From Heliocidaris tuberculata (lineage: Eukaryota; Echinodermata; Echinoidea; Camarodonta; Echinometridae): a stretch of 64,000 nucleotides of DNA. The DNA is taken from contig CM046832.1 of assembly GCA_025618425.1 (NCBI GenBank), positions 21,257,917-21,321,916 of the forward strand, read 5' to 3'. Every line of letters begins with the position of its first letter. Positions within the stretch are counted from its first letter, which is position 1. Below the pieces are notes generated by a model. The model saw only the letters and a program-made list of their open reading frames with translations, searched no databases and was not told the origin of the DNA. Below, in pieces: positions 62,901 to 62,910 of this stretch. The position numbers were made by a program, and so were the translations under genes.

Positions 62901-62910
62901 TACTTGATAT
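1821..62910 (-). CDS. VPS13A: VPS13A/C-type bridge-like lipid transfer protein, 68 exons, 5' end outside window
   Basis: Large lipid-transport protein of membrane contact sites. Family knowledge: VPS13 proteins form a long hydrophobic groove that moves glycerolipids between the ER and mitochondria, lipid droplets or endolysosomes. Seen here: 68 exons, all with GT-AG borders, whose phases chain perfectly over 9,731 coding bases (about 3,242 residues, window numbering from exon w1). Order: rest of chorein_N (1-300), beta-groove repeats, FFAT-like motif at residues 766-772, VAB domain with six Asn repeats (about 1,830-2,410), ATG2-C-like region (about 2,780-3,005), PH-like end (about 3,006-3,160). 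Human VPS13A is about 3,170 residues, so with the missing roughly 120 N-terminal residues this protein is slightly longer. It is probably the single invertebrate co-ortholog of VPS13A and VPS13C; the A/C choice is not certain. Promoter and start codon lie beyond 64000. Confidence 0.96.
2199..2324 (-). CDS. VPS13A: VPS13 exon w67: PH-like region
   Basis: Phase 0-0, donor GTATGT. Encodes a Gly/Lys-rich insert ([17 protein letters not shown]) and [13 protein letters not shown], aligning with GKIINFKTPEDAR. A copy of its 5' half lies just upstream. Confidence 0.85.
2359..2440 (-). repeat. partial copy of exon w67 (5' half)
   Basis: Shares GATCAGACTT..AAGCCTCTACCAAACCCTTT with w67 at an offset of about 103 bp. 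In the minus frame it reads [19 protein letters not shown], parallel to [18 protein letters not shown], with one codon inserted. The acceptor dinucleotide is lost (CAG became CAA), so it should not splice. Confidence 0.85.
3019..3142 (-). CDS. VPS13A: VPS13 exon w66: PH-like region
   Basis: Phase 2 in, 0 out. Encodes [20 protein letters not shown] and KGILIEPK, aligning with RGVLFVTKGTFGQLTCEWQY and RRLRIEAK. Confidence 0.93.
3791..4000 (-). CDS. VPS13A: VPS13 exon w65: start of PH-like region
   Basis: Phase 2-2. Encodes [18 protein letters not shown] and [14 protein letters not shown], matching LRPPRFFNEDGVIRPYRL and RFAKYKYFTHVMI. Confidence 0.97.
4575..4744 (-). CDS. VPS13A: VPS13 exon w64: ATG2-C-like region
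   Basis: Phase 0 in, 2 out. Encodes [20 protein letters not shown] then [19 protein letters not shown], nearly identical to VPS13A ([20 protein letters not shown]). Confidence 0.99.
4912..5010 (-). repeat. decayed partial copy of exon w63 (3' half)
   Basis: Offset about 129 bp from w63. Reads [11 protein letters not shown] against [10 protein letters not shown] in the exon, then shifts frame by an indel. The donor GTAAGT is not preserved. Confidence 0.85.
5041..5204 (-). CDS. VPS13A: VPS13 exon w63: ATG2-C-like region
   Basis: Phase 1 in, 0 out. Encodes [20 protein letters not shown] and [20 protein letters not shown], matching YQQKRREAMNKQPAGFREGI. A decayed copy of its 3' half lies about 129 bp downstream. 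Confidence 0.98.
5444..5519 (-). CDS. VPS13A: VPS13 exon w62: ATG2-C-like region
   Basis: Phase 0 in, 1 out. Encodes [20 protein letters not shown], matching GAIQGPEEFVEGMALGLKAL. Confidence 0.98.
5898..6093 (-). CDS. VPS13A: VPS13 exon w61: start of ATG2-C-like region
   Basis: Phase 2 in, 0 out. Encodes [20 protein letters not shown] and [20 protein letters not shown], matching IRHYSKQAIKQMYVLILGLD and NPFGLIREFSEGVEAFFYEP. Family knowledge links this region to membrane and lipid-droplet binding. Confidence 0.98.
6481..6626 (-). CDS. VPS13A: VPS13 exon w60
   Basis: Phase 0 in, 2 out. Encodes [20 protein letters not shown], matching HSLNLLLKSIGATLTDVQDV. Confidence 0.97.
6707..6781. repeat. 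GA-rich simple repeat
   Basis: Imperfect (GA)n with GGA interruptions, in the intron between w59 and w60. Confidence 0.9.
7060..7182 (-). CDS. VPS13A: VPS13 exon w59
   Basis: Phase 0-0. Encodes [14 protein letters not shown], matching QVSLYEYFHISPIKLHLSVSL. Confidence 0.95.
7776..7951 (-). CDS. VPS13A: VPS13 exon w58
   Basis: Phase 1 in, 0 out. Encodes [20 protein letters not shown], matching RIKYFKVLIQEMDLRLDLGF. Confidence 0.97.
7960..8100. repeat. near-perfect 71-bp tandem duplication
   Basis: Units 7960-8030 and 8031-8100 are essentially identical. The array begins 8 bases upstream of the w58 acceptor, so it is a recent duplication within the intron. Confidence 0.95.
8460..8676 (-). 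CDS. VPS13A: VPS13 exon w57
   Basis: Phase 0 in, 1 out. Encodes [20 protein letters not shown] then [13 protein letters not shown], matching FRIQIYRIQIQNQIHGA and VFPFVFYPVKPPK. Confidence 0.96.
9259..9418 (-). CDS. VPS13A: VPS13 exon w56
   Basis: Phase 2 in, 0 out. Encodes [20 protein letters not shown], matching SSDVVWETKPKKKARWKPMS. Confidence 0.94.
9779..9915. mobile_element. palindromic MITE, family A, copy 1
   Basis: Terminal inverted repeats GGGAGCGTTTCATGAAAG / CTTTCATGAAACGCCCCC flanked by CAG on both sides (3-bp target duplication). Inner arms TTGTCGGATA. The core TGAAATCCTTGCATCTGATT is shared with the other family members. Confidence 0.9.
10138..10168. repeat. (AT)n microsatellite
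   Basis: About 15 AT units in the intron between w55 and w56. Confidence 0.95.
10457..10569 (-). CDS. VPS13A: VPS13 exon w55
   Basis: Phase 0 in, 2 out. Encodes [20 protein letters not shown], matching LQDVGISLVNNYTKQEVAYI, one of the most conserved VPS13 segments. Confidence 0.98.
10973..11095 (-). CDS. VPS13A: VPS13 exon w54
   Basis: Phase 0-0. Encodes [20 protein letters not shown], matching IYLVSFFEGLQRIILFTED. Confidence 0.97.
11131..11395. mobile_element. short copy of the GCCTCCGG minisatellite element
   Basis: Begins like the 45.6-kb element (AAACAAGATGAAT..ACTGC) and ends with the same hairpin end ATGCCTCCGGTACCACC..GGCGGAGGCAT. It has one TTTGACCTTTGACCT unit instead of an array. 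Confidence 0.8.
12459..12557. repeat. GA tracts with a G16 run
   Basis: Simple repeat, (GA)n interrupted by a poly-G run. The ORFs over it on both strands are compositional artefacts. Confidence 0.95.
13784..13910 (-). CDS. VPS13A: VPS13 exon w53
   Basis: Phase 2 in, 0 out. Encodes [20 protein letters not shown], matching KAVFYTWADPVGSRRLKWR. Confidence 0.97.
14397..14530 (-). CDS. VPS13A: VPS13 exon w52: VAB repeat 6
   Basis: Phase 0 in, 2 out. Encodes [19 protein letters not shown] and [12 protein letters not shown], matching LGGIIAEVNLAEHSTVITF and LINHTKNELVQY with the sixth Asn. The acceptor is CACACCAAG, chosen because it gives a seamless RLPE-VGGII join in phase. A palindromic MITE ends 18 bp upstream of it. 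Confidence 0.93.
14549..14684. mobile_element. palindromic MITE, family A, copy 2, at a splice acceptor
   Basis: TIRs GGGAGCGTTTCATCAAGCG / CGCTTGATGAAACGCTCCC, CAG duplicated on both sides (14546-14548 and 14685-14687). Same AT-rich core as copy 1. It sits 18 bp upstream of exon w52, inside the acceptor region. Confidence 0.93.
14850..14905 (-). repeat. partial internal copy of exon w52
   Basis: About 55 bp nearly identical to the middle of w52 (TATGGTTGACTAGCT.AGTGG), offset about 428 bp upstream and on the far side of the MITE. Reads [14 protein letters not shown] then a stop. It carries the VAB repeat-6 Asn motif but no splice junction. Confidence 0.88.
15262..15390 (-). CDS. VPS13A: VPS13 exon w51: VAB domain
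   Basis: Phase 0-0. Encodes [17 protein letters not shown] (CIPFWPEYASSKLLIQV in VPS13A) and TTVLRLPE. Confidence 0.96.
15483..15615. repeat. GA-rich simple repeat
   Basis: (GA)n/(GACA)n mixture in the intron next to exon w51; it also contains a repeated GACATGACACAAACAA unit. Confidence 0.9.
16075..16218 (-). CDS. VPS13A: VPS13 exon w50: VAB repeat 5
   Basis: Phase 0-0. Encodes [20 protein letters not shown], matching IVTFTPFYMIKNKSKYHISV with the fifth VAB Asn. Confidence 0.96.
19660..20440. mobile_element. composite repeat: 229-bp direct repeat plus foldback
   Basis: Two direct units (from 19688 and 19916) share ACAGTTG.AAAAAGTCTCCCC and TTTGTGAAAGGGTG. They are followed by an inverted pair (20126-20250 and 20305-20440) sharing GAGTCATGAAAAGGCTT and TGAGTGAGCA. 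Unclassified, no ORF. Confidence 0.7.
22255..22767. mobile_element. dispersed repeat B, copy 1
   Basis: Shares AAGCTCATGTACAGTATTGG, CTTCGCATAGAGACAGCAT and GTGTAGCTACTCATTGGTTT with the copies near 36.95-37.73 kb. TTAA occurs at both edges. Non-coding. Confidence 0.8.
23428..23532 (-). CDS. VPS13A: VPS13 exon w49: VAB domain
   Basis: Phase 0-0. Encodes [20 protein letters not shown], matching LSNQFSIDTVGSHGAVKCK. It is followed by the largest intron of the window (7.2 kb). Confidence 0.96.
23980..24075 (-). CDS. VPS13A: VPS13 exon w48: VAB domain
   Basis: Phase 0-0. Encodes [20 protein letters not shown], matching YKKPVLFSFQPNHFFNNNK. Confidence 0.94.
24718..24812 (-). repeat. second partial copy of exon w47
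   Basis: Copy of the w47 3' half and donor, 187 bp from the first copy. In frame it reads [15 protein letters not shown], followed by GTCAGT. Confidence 0.9.
24902..25000 (-). repeat. first partial copy of exon w47
   Basis: Copy of the w47 3' half and donor, about 191 bp downstream of the real one. Reads [20 protein letters not shown] with the VAB Asn intact, then GTCAGT. The acceptor-side half of the exon is missing. Confidence 0.93.
25098..25304 (-). CDS. VPS13A: VPS13 exon w47: VAB repeat 4
   Basis: Phase 0-0. Encodes [18 protein letters not shown] and [12 protein letters not shown], matching WMVNKTGRMLQYK with the fourth VAB Asn. Its 3' half plus donor is copied twice in the downstream intron. 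Confidence 0.96.
25841..25927 (-). CDS. VPS13A: VPS13 exon w46: VAB domain
   Basis: Phase 0-0. Encodes [20 protein letters not shown], matching SEGHSAQICTAQLGKARL. Confidence 0.92.
26433..26564 (-). CDS. VPS13A: VPS13 exon w45: VAB repeat 3
   Basis: Phase 0-0. Encodes [20 protein letters not shown], matching YIMHLWPPILLRNLLPYKIA including the Asn in LRNLLP. Confidence 0.97.
27036..27162 (-). CDS. VPS13A: VPS13 exon w44: VAB domain
   Basis: Phase 2 in, 0 out. Encodes [20 protein letters not shown] and [16 protein letters not shown]. Confidence 0.93.
27404..27436 (+). repeat. G33 homopolymer
   Basis: An uninterrupted run of 33 G on the plus strand in the intron between w43 and w44, followed by a G20 run at 27553-27572. 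Confidence 0.9.
27553..27575 (+). repeat. G20 run followed by AGGGGG
   Basis: Second poly-G tract in the same intron. An (ATGC)n/(ATAC)n tract lies at about 27656-27691. Confidence 0.9.
27953..28104 (-). CDS. VPS13A: VPS13 exon w43: VAB repeat 2
   Basis: Phase 0 in, 2 out. Encodes [15 protein letters not shown] with the second VAB Asn, and [20 protein letters not shown]. Confidence 0.94.
28398..28562 (-). CDS. VPS13A: VPS13 exon w42: VAB domain
   Basis: Phase 0-0. Encodes [18 protein letters not shown], a central strand, and [13 protein letters not shown], matching GSKKVTIRSPVQIRN of VPS13A. Confidence 0.95.
28862..28916. repeat. short tandem duplication, 26-bp unit
   Basis: Two units of GACTAAGATCAAGGTGATTA type, in the intron between w41 and w42. 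Confidence 0.8.
29075..29218 (-). CDS. VPS13A: VPS13 exon w41: VAB domain
   Basis: Phase 0-0. Encodes [20 protein letters not shown] and [10 protein letters not shown]; weakly conserved strand region between VAB repeats 1 and 2. Confidence 0.88.
29620..29742 (-). CDS. VPS13A: VPS13 exon w40: VAB repeat 1
   Basis: Phase 0-0. Encodes [18 protein letters not shown]. The Asn in VVNQTG is the first VAB repeat Asn; family knowledge holds that VAB repeats bind PxP motifs in adaptors. Confidence 0.94.
29991..30126. mobile_element. palindromic MITE, family A, copy 3
   Basis: CAG on both sides; TIRs GGGGGCATTTCATCAAG / TTTCATGAAACAGGGCC; inverted TTGTCAGTGATTTTTACTGA and the shared TCAGATGCAAGGATTTCAGT core. 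Confidence 0.9.
30397..30573 (-). CDS. VPS13A: VPS13 exon w39
   Basis: Phase 0-0. Acidic linker SEEEESDNV, then [20 protein letters not shown], matching FHSKDQLNITLSKCGLVMLN. Confidence 0.94.
31042..31170 (-). CDS. VPS13A: VPS13 exon w38
   Basis: Phase 0-0. Encodes [20 protein letters not shown] and YIPWSLSVN, matching LEVHYYNEMFGVWEPLLEPL. Confidence 0.97.
31234..31376. mobile_element. palindromic MITE, family A, divergent copy 4
   Basis: CTG duplicated at both ends; TIRs GGTCCCGTTTCATAAAAC / TTTATGAAACAGGGCC; core TCAGATGCAAGGATTTCAGT kept. Confidence 0.85.
31669..31862 (-). CDS. VPS13A: VPS13 exon w37
   Basis: Phase 1 in, 0 out. Encodes [20 protein letters not shown], matching IDSIFIVLEAGIGHRTVPML; ends with VVKDWSSR. 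Confidence 0.95.
32295..32400 (-). CDS. VPS13A: VPS13 exon w36
   Basis: Phase 0 in, 1 out. Glu/Lys-rich start, then [19 protein letters not shown], matching LWEKKDTKTLKMWFLEES. Confidence 0.93.
33237..33389 (-). CDS. VPS13A: VPS13 exon w35
   Basis: Phase 0-0. Encodes [20 protein letters not shown] and [20 protein letters not shown], matching TLKVSPVIINTMITI. Confidence 0.94.
33833..33955 (-). CDS. VPS13A: VPS13 exon w34
   Basis: Phase 0-0. Encodes [20 protein letters not shown] then [11 protein letters not shown], matching DLQVRACPFLP. Confidence 0.93.
34031..34084. repeat. 15-bp minisatellite
   Basis: About 3.6 perfect units of CACACAGCTATCTTC in the intron between w33 and w34. Confidence 0.95.
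34431..34717 (-). CDS. VPS13A: VPS13 exon w33
   Basis: Phase 1 in, 0 out. Encodes [18 protein letters not shown], a Ser/Ala/Pro-rich disordered linker, then [20 protein letters not shown] (KNPEIVFVADMTKADAPALV in VPS13A). Confidence 0.95.
35158..35237 (-). CDS. VPS13A: VPS13 exon w32
   Basis: Phase 2 in, 1 out. Encodes [20 protein letters not shown], matching RMIGLTVGFDKKDMMDIKY. Confidence 0.92.
35670..35845 (-). CDS. VPS13A: VPS13 exon w31
   Basis: Phase 0 in, 2 out. Encodes [20 protein letters not shown] and [18 protein letters not shown]. Confidence 0.92.
36317..36438 (-). CDS. VPS13A: VPS13 exon w30
   Basis: Phase 1 in, 0 out. Pro/Glu-rich start, then [19 protein letters not shown], matching ISFKTDDLTMVLYSPG. 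Confidence 0.92.
36611..37490. repeat. 490-bp tandem duplication with an internal 98-bp duplication
   Basis: Units start at 36611 and 37101 (CTTGCATTGATTCCAT). The first unit has a nested tandem duplication (36740-36838 and 36839-36936). Each unit contains part of dispersed repeat B. Confidence 0.92.
37330..37728. mobile_element. dispersed repeat B, copy 2
   Basis: Longest copy in this intron, from ATAAAGCTCATGTACAGTAT to ACTACCTTTAA. It shares the CTTCGCATAGAGACAGCATA block with copy 1 at 22.3 kb. Ends in TTAA. Confidence 0.75.
37835..38021 (-). CDS. VPS13A: VPS13 exon w29
   Basis: Phase 0 in, 1 out. Encodes [17 protein letters not shown] (EDITTIFKTLHGN in VPS13A), then an Ala/Glu/Gly low-complexity disordered linker. 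Confidence 0.92.
38563..39246. mobile_element. 684-bp non-autonomous DNA element with 6-bp target duplication
   Basis: Left end TAGGGTGTCCGGAG, right end (reverse complement) TGGGGTGTCCGAAG. Flanked by CTAGTA on both sides (38557-38562 and 39247-39252). No ORF. Superfamily not assigned. Confidence 0.85.
39305..39452 (-). CDS. VPS13A: VPS13 exon w28
   Basis: Phase 2 in, 0 out. Encodes [20 protein letters not shown] and [15 protein letters not shown], aligning to VLDLLLPLNLEVVVERNL. Its 5' edge is copied twice in the upstream intron. Confidence 0.93.
39535..39575 (-). repeat. first copy of the exon w28 5' edge
   Basis: TGATAGCTCAGTAACAAATA resembles w28 acceptor sequence TGATAGCTCTGTAATAAATA, offset about 106 bp. 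The acceptor CAG has become CTG. Confidence 0.75.
39648..39690 (-). repeat. second copy of the exon w28 5' edge
   Basis: TTTTTCTGGGAGAGAGCTCT then GTAACAAATGACAG; offset about 112 bp from the first copy. Here the CAG acceptor is kept. Confidence 0.65.
39970..40277 (-). CDS. VPS13A: VPS13 exon w27
   Basis: The longest exon (308 bases), phase 0 in, 2 out. Encodes [15 protein letters not shown], an Ala-rich helix, then [15 protein letters not shown] (MALDINIKAPVVVIP in VPS13A) and [12 protein letters not shown]. Confidence 0.96.
40888..40975 (-). repeat. partial copy of exon w26 (3' half and donor)
   Basis: Reads [16 protein letters not shown] followed by GTGAGTTGG, against [16 protein letters not shown] in w26, offset 119 bp. 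Using its TTTTTTTAG acceptor would shift the frame, so inclusion would be disruptive. Confidence 0.93.
41024..41191 (-). CDS. VPS13A: VPS13 exon w26
   Basis: Phase 0-0, donor GTGAGT. Encodes [20 protein letters not shown] and [17 protein letters not shown], matching VGCIEVVFVTKFLYSIL. A truncated copy of its 3' half lies 119 bp downstream. Confidence 0.95.
41531..42417. mobile_element. 887-bp TTAA-flanked foldback element
   Basis: TTAA at both ends (41527-41530, 42418-42421). Arms 41531-41708 and 42240-42417 are inverted near-copies: AGGAGAATTAACC / AGGGGAATTAACC and GGCTGCCATTTTCTTGATG. TTAA targets are typical of piggyBac and Kolobok elements; no transposase here. Confidence 0.88.
42573..42676 (-). 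CDS. VPS13A: VPS13 exon w25
   Basis: Phase 1 in, 0 out. Encodes [20 protein letters not shown] then ITVVDPTP, matching LDSEMIMRP...NIIVLDSD. Confidence 0.93.
42744..43113. mobile_element. TTAA-ended repeat C, copy 1 (eroded left end)
   Basis: Similar over its length to 54906-55233 (AAAGTTGAGTTCT, ACTGTCTCAAAGCAA, TGAGGGCATTTGAAGA). Right end CCAGAACTCAACATTCTC then TTAA. Confidence 0.85.
43468..43543. repeat. short hairpin
   Basis: GCTAGCTGGGGCA and TGCCCCAGCTAGC are inverted around a loop of about 45 bases, in the intron between w24 and w25. Confidence 0.8.
43704..43826 (-). CDS. VPS13A: VPS13 exon w24
   Basis: Phase 1-1. Encodes [20 protein letters not shown] and DVAIKG, matching ILAELSCLQIFIQDQK and EIKIEG. 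Confidence 0.93.
44476..44704 (-). CDS. VPS13A: VPS13 exon w23
   Basis: Phase 0 in, 1 out. Encodes [20 protein letters not shown] (VPDLKSTYNNVLQLIKVNFS in VPS13A), then a charged linker [13 protein letters not shown]. Confidence 0.94.
45299..45384 (-). CDS. VPS13A: VPS13 exon w22
   Basis: Phase 1 in, 0 out. Encodes [20 protein letters not shown], matching KKPVYLVTTLDNTMEDLLTL. Confidence 0.93.
45605..46857. mobile_element. 1.2-kb element with a minisatellite of about 150-bp units
   Basis: Ends in a hairpin related to the ends of the 11.1-kb copy (ATGCCTCCGCC at 45648; GGCGGAGGCAT at 46845). Between them lie about six units with TGACCTTTGACCTACGTACC, CCAAAATCTAATCAGA and AAGTTTGAAGTTCATACCTC. 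A GGAC tetranucleotide tract precedes the right end. Confidence 0.85.
46784..46804. repeat. (GGAC)n tract
   Basis: Five units at the right end of the minisatellite element. Confidence 0.95.
46950..47109 (-). CDS. VPS13A: VPS13 exon w21 (full-length member of a triplicated exon)
   Basis: Phase 0 in, 1 out, donor GTGAGA. Encodes [20 protein letters not shown], then [18 protein letters not shown]. The two upstream near-copies lack the 3' part, so this is taken as the constitutive exon. Confidence 0.9.
47110..47251 (-). repeat. exon w21 copy B (partial)
   Basis: 142-bp unit with acceptor TTCCAG and [20 protein letters not shown], ending RPLDI and an in-frame TAA. Lacks the 3' part of the exon and has no donor. 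Confidence 0.95.
47252..47395 (-). repeat. exon w21 copy A (partial)
   Basis: 144-bp unit with acceptor TTACAG and [20 protein letters not shown]. It is open and in frame with copy B. After VVPMD a GTACAG could act as a phase-0 donor, giving a 35-residue in-frame insertion before w21. Confidence 0.95.
47688..47731. repeat. (ATT)n microsatellite
   Basis: About 14 ATT units between w20 and w21, next to a T-rich tract at 47578-47608. Confidence 0.95.
47954..48154 (-). CDS. VPS13A: VPS13 exon w20: acidic linker with FFAT-like motif
   Basis: Phase 0-0. Encodes [13 protein letters not shown], the acidic stretch [14 protein letters not shown] (window residues 760-773) and [15 protein letters not shown]. 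It sits where human VPS13A carries its VAP-binding FFAT (SEEEFFDAPCSP). The core EFMSADE has Ser at position 4, as in phospho-FFAT motifs. Confidence 0.92.
48155..49570. other. 1.4-kb intron between w19 and w20
   Basis: AT-rich, no element recognised, apart from the in-frame w19 extension at 49460-49570. Confidence 0.8.
49571..49633 (-). CDS. VPS13A: VPS13 exon w19: Ala/Gly linker, alternative 3' extension possible
   Basis: Sixty-three bases, phase 0-0, with a run of Ala and Gly. A strong donor (GTAAGT) follows GGS. Reading past this donor gives 37 more in-frame codons that look coding-like and contain a FFAT-like core before a stop at 49457. Confidence 0.75.
50283..50303. repeat. poly-A tract
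   Basis: About 20 A in the intron between w18 and w19; no SINE or LINE body recognised next to it. Confidence 0.9.
50508..50649 (-). CDS. VPS13A: VPS13 exon w18
   Basis: Phase 2 in, 0 out. Encodes [20 protein letters not shown] and a linker with [14 protein letters not shown]; matches IYGKLPLISLRISDKKLQGI. Confidence 0.95.
50915..50979. repeat. (GA)n microsatellite
   Basis: About 30 GA units; on the coding strand it is a long CT tract inside the intron. Confidence 0.95.
51135..51249 (-). CDS. VPS13A: VPS13 exon w17
   Basis: Phase 1 in, 2 out. Encodes [20 protein letters not shown] and [17 protein letters not shown]; equivalent to GDNWREARK...VPMHFNLELSKAM. Confidence 0.93.
51593..51680 (-). 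CDS. VPS13A: VPS13 exon w16
   Basis: Phase 0 in, 1 out. Encodes [20 protein letters not shown], matching LKEIMDRAYDSFDIQLTSVQ. Confidence 0.95.
52123..52207 (-). CDS. VPS13A: VPS13 exon w15
   Basis: Phase 2 in, 0 out. Encodes [15 protein letters not shown] (LLLLDLGHLKVTSKS in VPS13A), then a Glu-rich loop. Confidence 0.94.
52645..52797 (-). CDS. VPS13A: VPS13 exon w14
   Basis: Phase 2-2. Encodes [20 protein letters not shown] and [10 protein letters not shown], matching YIIVPQDGIF. Confidence 0.95.
53246..53304 (-). CDS. VPS13A: VPS13 exon w13
   Basis: Phase 0 in, 2 out. Encodes [18 protein letters not shown], matching VNSIVEFFRPPKEVHL. Confidence 0.94.
53424..53447. repeat. (TA)n microsatellite
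   Basis: About 12 units upstream of w13. A G14 run lies at about 53178-53191 on the other side of the exon. Confidence 0.9.
54128..54329 (-). CDS. VPS13A: VPS13 exon w12
   Basis: Phase 2 in, 0 out. Encodes [14 protein letters not shown] and [17 protein letters not shown], ending LKVVYDA, matching FEINPLDETVSQRC and LEIIYDA. Confidence 0.94.
54906..55233. mobile_element. 328-bp TTAA-flanked repeat C, copy 2
   Basis: TTAA at 54902-54905 and 55234-55237. TIRs AGATGAAGTTGAGTTCTGG and (reverse complement) AGAGAAGGTTAAGTTCTGG. Non-coding. Confidence 0.88.
55316..55461 (-). CDS. VPS13A: VPS13 exon w11
   Basis: Phase 0 in, 2 out. Encodes [20 protein letters not shown] and [12 protein letters not shown] (VQRPGAQAIK in VPS13A). 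Confidence 0.93.
55945..56042 (-). CDS. VPS13A: VPS13 exon w10
   Basis: Phase 1 in, 0 out, donor GTAAGC. Encodes [18 protein letters not shown], matching LTPEEKALLYEAIGYSET. Confidence 0.96.
56505..56697 (-). CDS. VPS13A: VPS13 exon w9: LDVFNI motif and Gly/Trp/Lys linker
   Basis: Phase 0 in, 1 out. Encodes [20 protein letters not shown], then a low-complexity loop rich in Gly, Trp and Lys ([18 protein letters not shown]). Human VPS13A has a Trp-rich loop at the same place (GWFSWLWSW). Confidence 0.95.
56832..57429. mobile_element. 598-bp element with GGGCCATTCTT ends
   Basis: TIRs GGGCCATTCTTTGTCA and (reverse complement) GGGCCATTCTTGGTCA. Inside, four tandem segments of about 180 bp each carry a GTCACACACGTGACC-like block (56859, 57035, 57223, 57405). 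No ORF. Confidence 0.85.
57965..58136 (-). CDS. VPS13A: VPS13 exon w8
   Basis: Phase 2 in, 0 out, acceptor CCTAG. Encodes [12 protein letters not shown] and the diagnostic [17 protein letters not shown] (MWSWKHIRKHRQKVKQY in VPS13A). Degenerate copies of its 5' edge lie in the upstream intron. Confidence 0.96.
58180..58320 (-). repeat. two degenerate copies of the exon w8 5' edge
   Basis: CTGTT.TG.GCATA.TGC blocks recur at about 58116 (real exon), 58190 and 58252, each followed by CTA on the plus strand (an AG acceptor on the minus strand). Divergent; the call is tentative. Confidence 0.5.
58552..58917. mobile_element. 366-bp TTAA-type foldback element with a CpG-rich centre
   Basis: TIRs AGTGTACCAATCACC / (reverse complement) AGGGTACCAATCACC, with TTAA at the right edge and CTAA at the left. 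The centre (58690-58780) is CpG-rich and contains CGGAACCGAACTC inverted to GAGTTTGGTTCCG. Confidence 0.8.
59042..59148 (-). CDS. VPS13A: VPS13 exon w7
   Basis: Phase 0 in, 2 out. Encodes [14 protein letters not shown] and [16 protein letters not shown], equivalent to RKFKPDVPLHHHAREW. Confidence 0.95.
59656..59863. mobile_element. palindromic MITE, family D
   Basis: TIRs CCCGAATTCACAGAGGAGGT / (reverse complement) CCCGAATTCACAAAGGAGGT with inner GTTTAAACCATGG palindromes. TATG on both sides may be the target duplication. Confidence 0.88.
59904..60031 (-). CDS. VPS13A: VPS13 exon w6
   Basis: Phase 1 in, 0 out. Encodes [18 protein letters not shown] and [16 protein letters not shown], matching FRPISANAKLVMN and the following strand in VPS13A. 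Confidence 0.93.
60272..60428. mobile_element. palindromic MITE, family A-like, copy 5
   Basis: CTG on both sides. TIRs GGCCCTGTTGCATAAAACTT / AAGTTTTATGCAACAGGGCC are perfect; inner arms TACCATTAACGGTAA. Same CTG/CAG target preference as the other copies but a different core. Confidence 0.88.
60630..60687 (-). CDS. VPS13A: VPS13 exon w5
   Basis: Phase 0 in, 1 out, donor GTAAGT. Encodes IPKGYQY, corresponding to the IVPEGYDF motif. Confidence 0.88.
61080..61160 (-). CDS. VPS13A: VPS13 exon w4: chorein_N
   Basis: Eighty-one bases, phase 0-0, donor GTAGGT. Encodes [13 protein letters not shown], matching LIRLDNLFAYWN of VPS13A. Confidence 0.95.
61464..61523 (-). CDS. VPS13A: VPS13 exon w3: chorein_N
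   Basis: Sixty bases, phase 0-0. Encodes [20 protein letters not shown], aligning directly with the TTDQYWVPC...KLVRK segment of VPS13A. Confidence 0.95.
62091..62254 (-). CDS. VPS13A: VPS13 exon w2: chorein_N core
   Basis: Phase 1 in, 0 out; donor GTAATC. Encodes [15 protein letters not shown], then IHIRYED, the most conserved VPS13 N-terminal motif, and [11 protein letters not shown]. These are groove-lining beta strands of the chorein domain. Confidence 0.97.
62803..62910 (-). CDS. VPS13A: VPS13 exon w1: charged helix after chorein start
   Basis: Starts after CAG, ends before GTACAA; enters in phase 1 and leaves in phase 1. Encodes [17 protein letters not shown] and a Lys/Glu-rich helix, matching the IKYDPLKEEKQLMEAKQ segment of human VPS13A. 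The preceding exon with the initiator Met is outside the window. Confidence 0.9.
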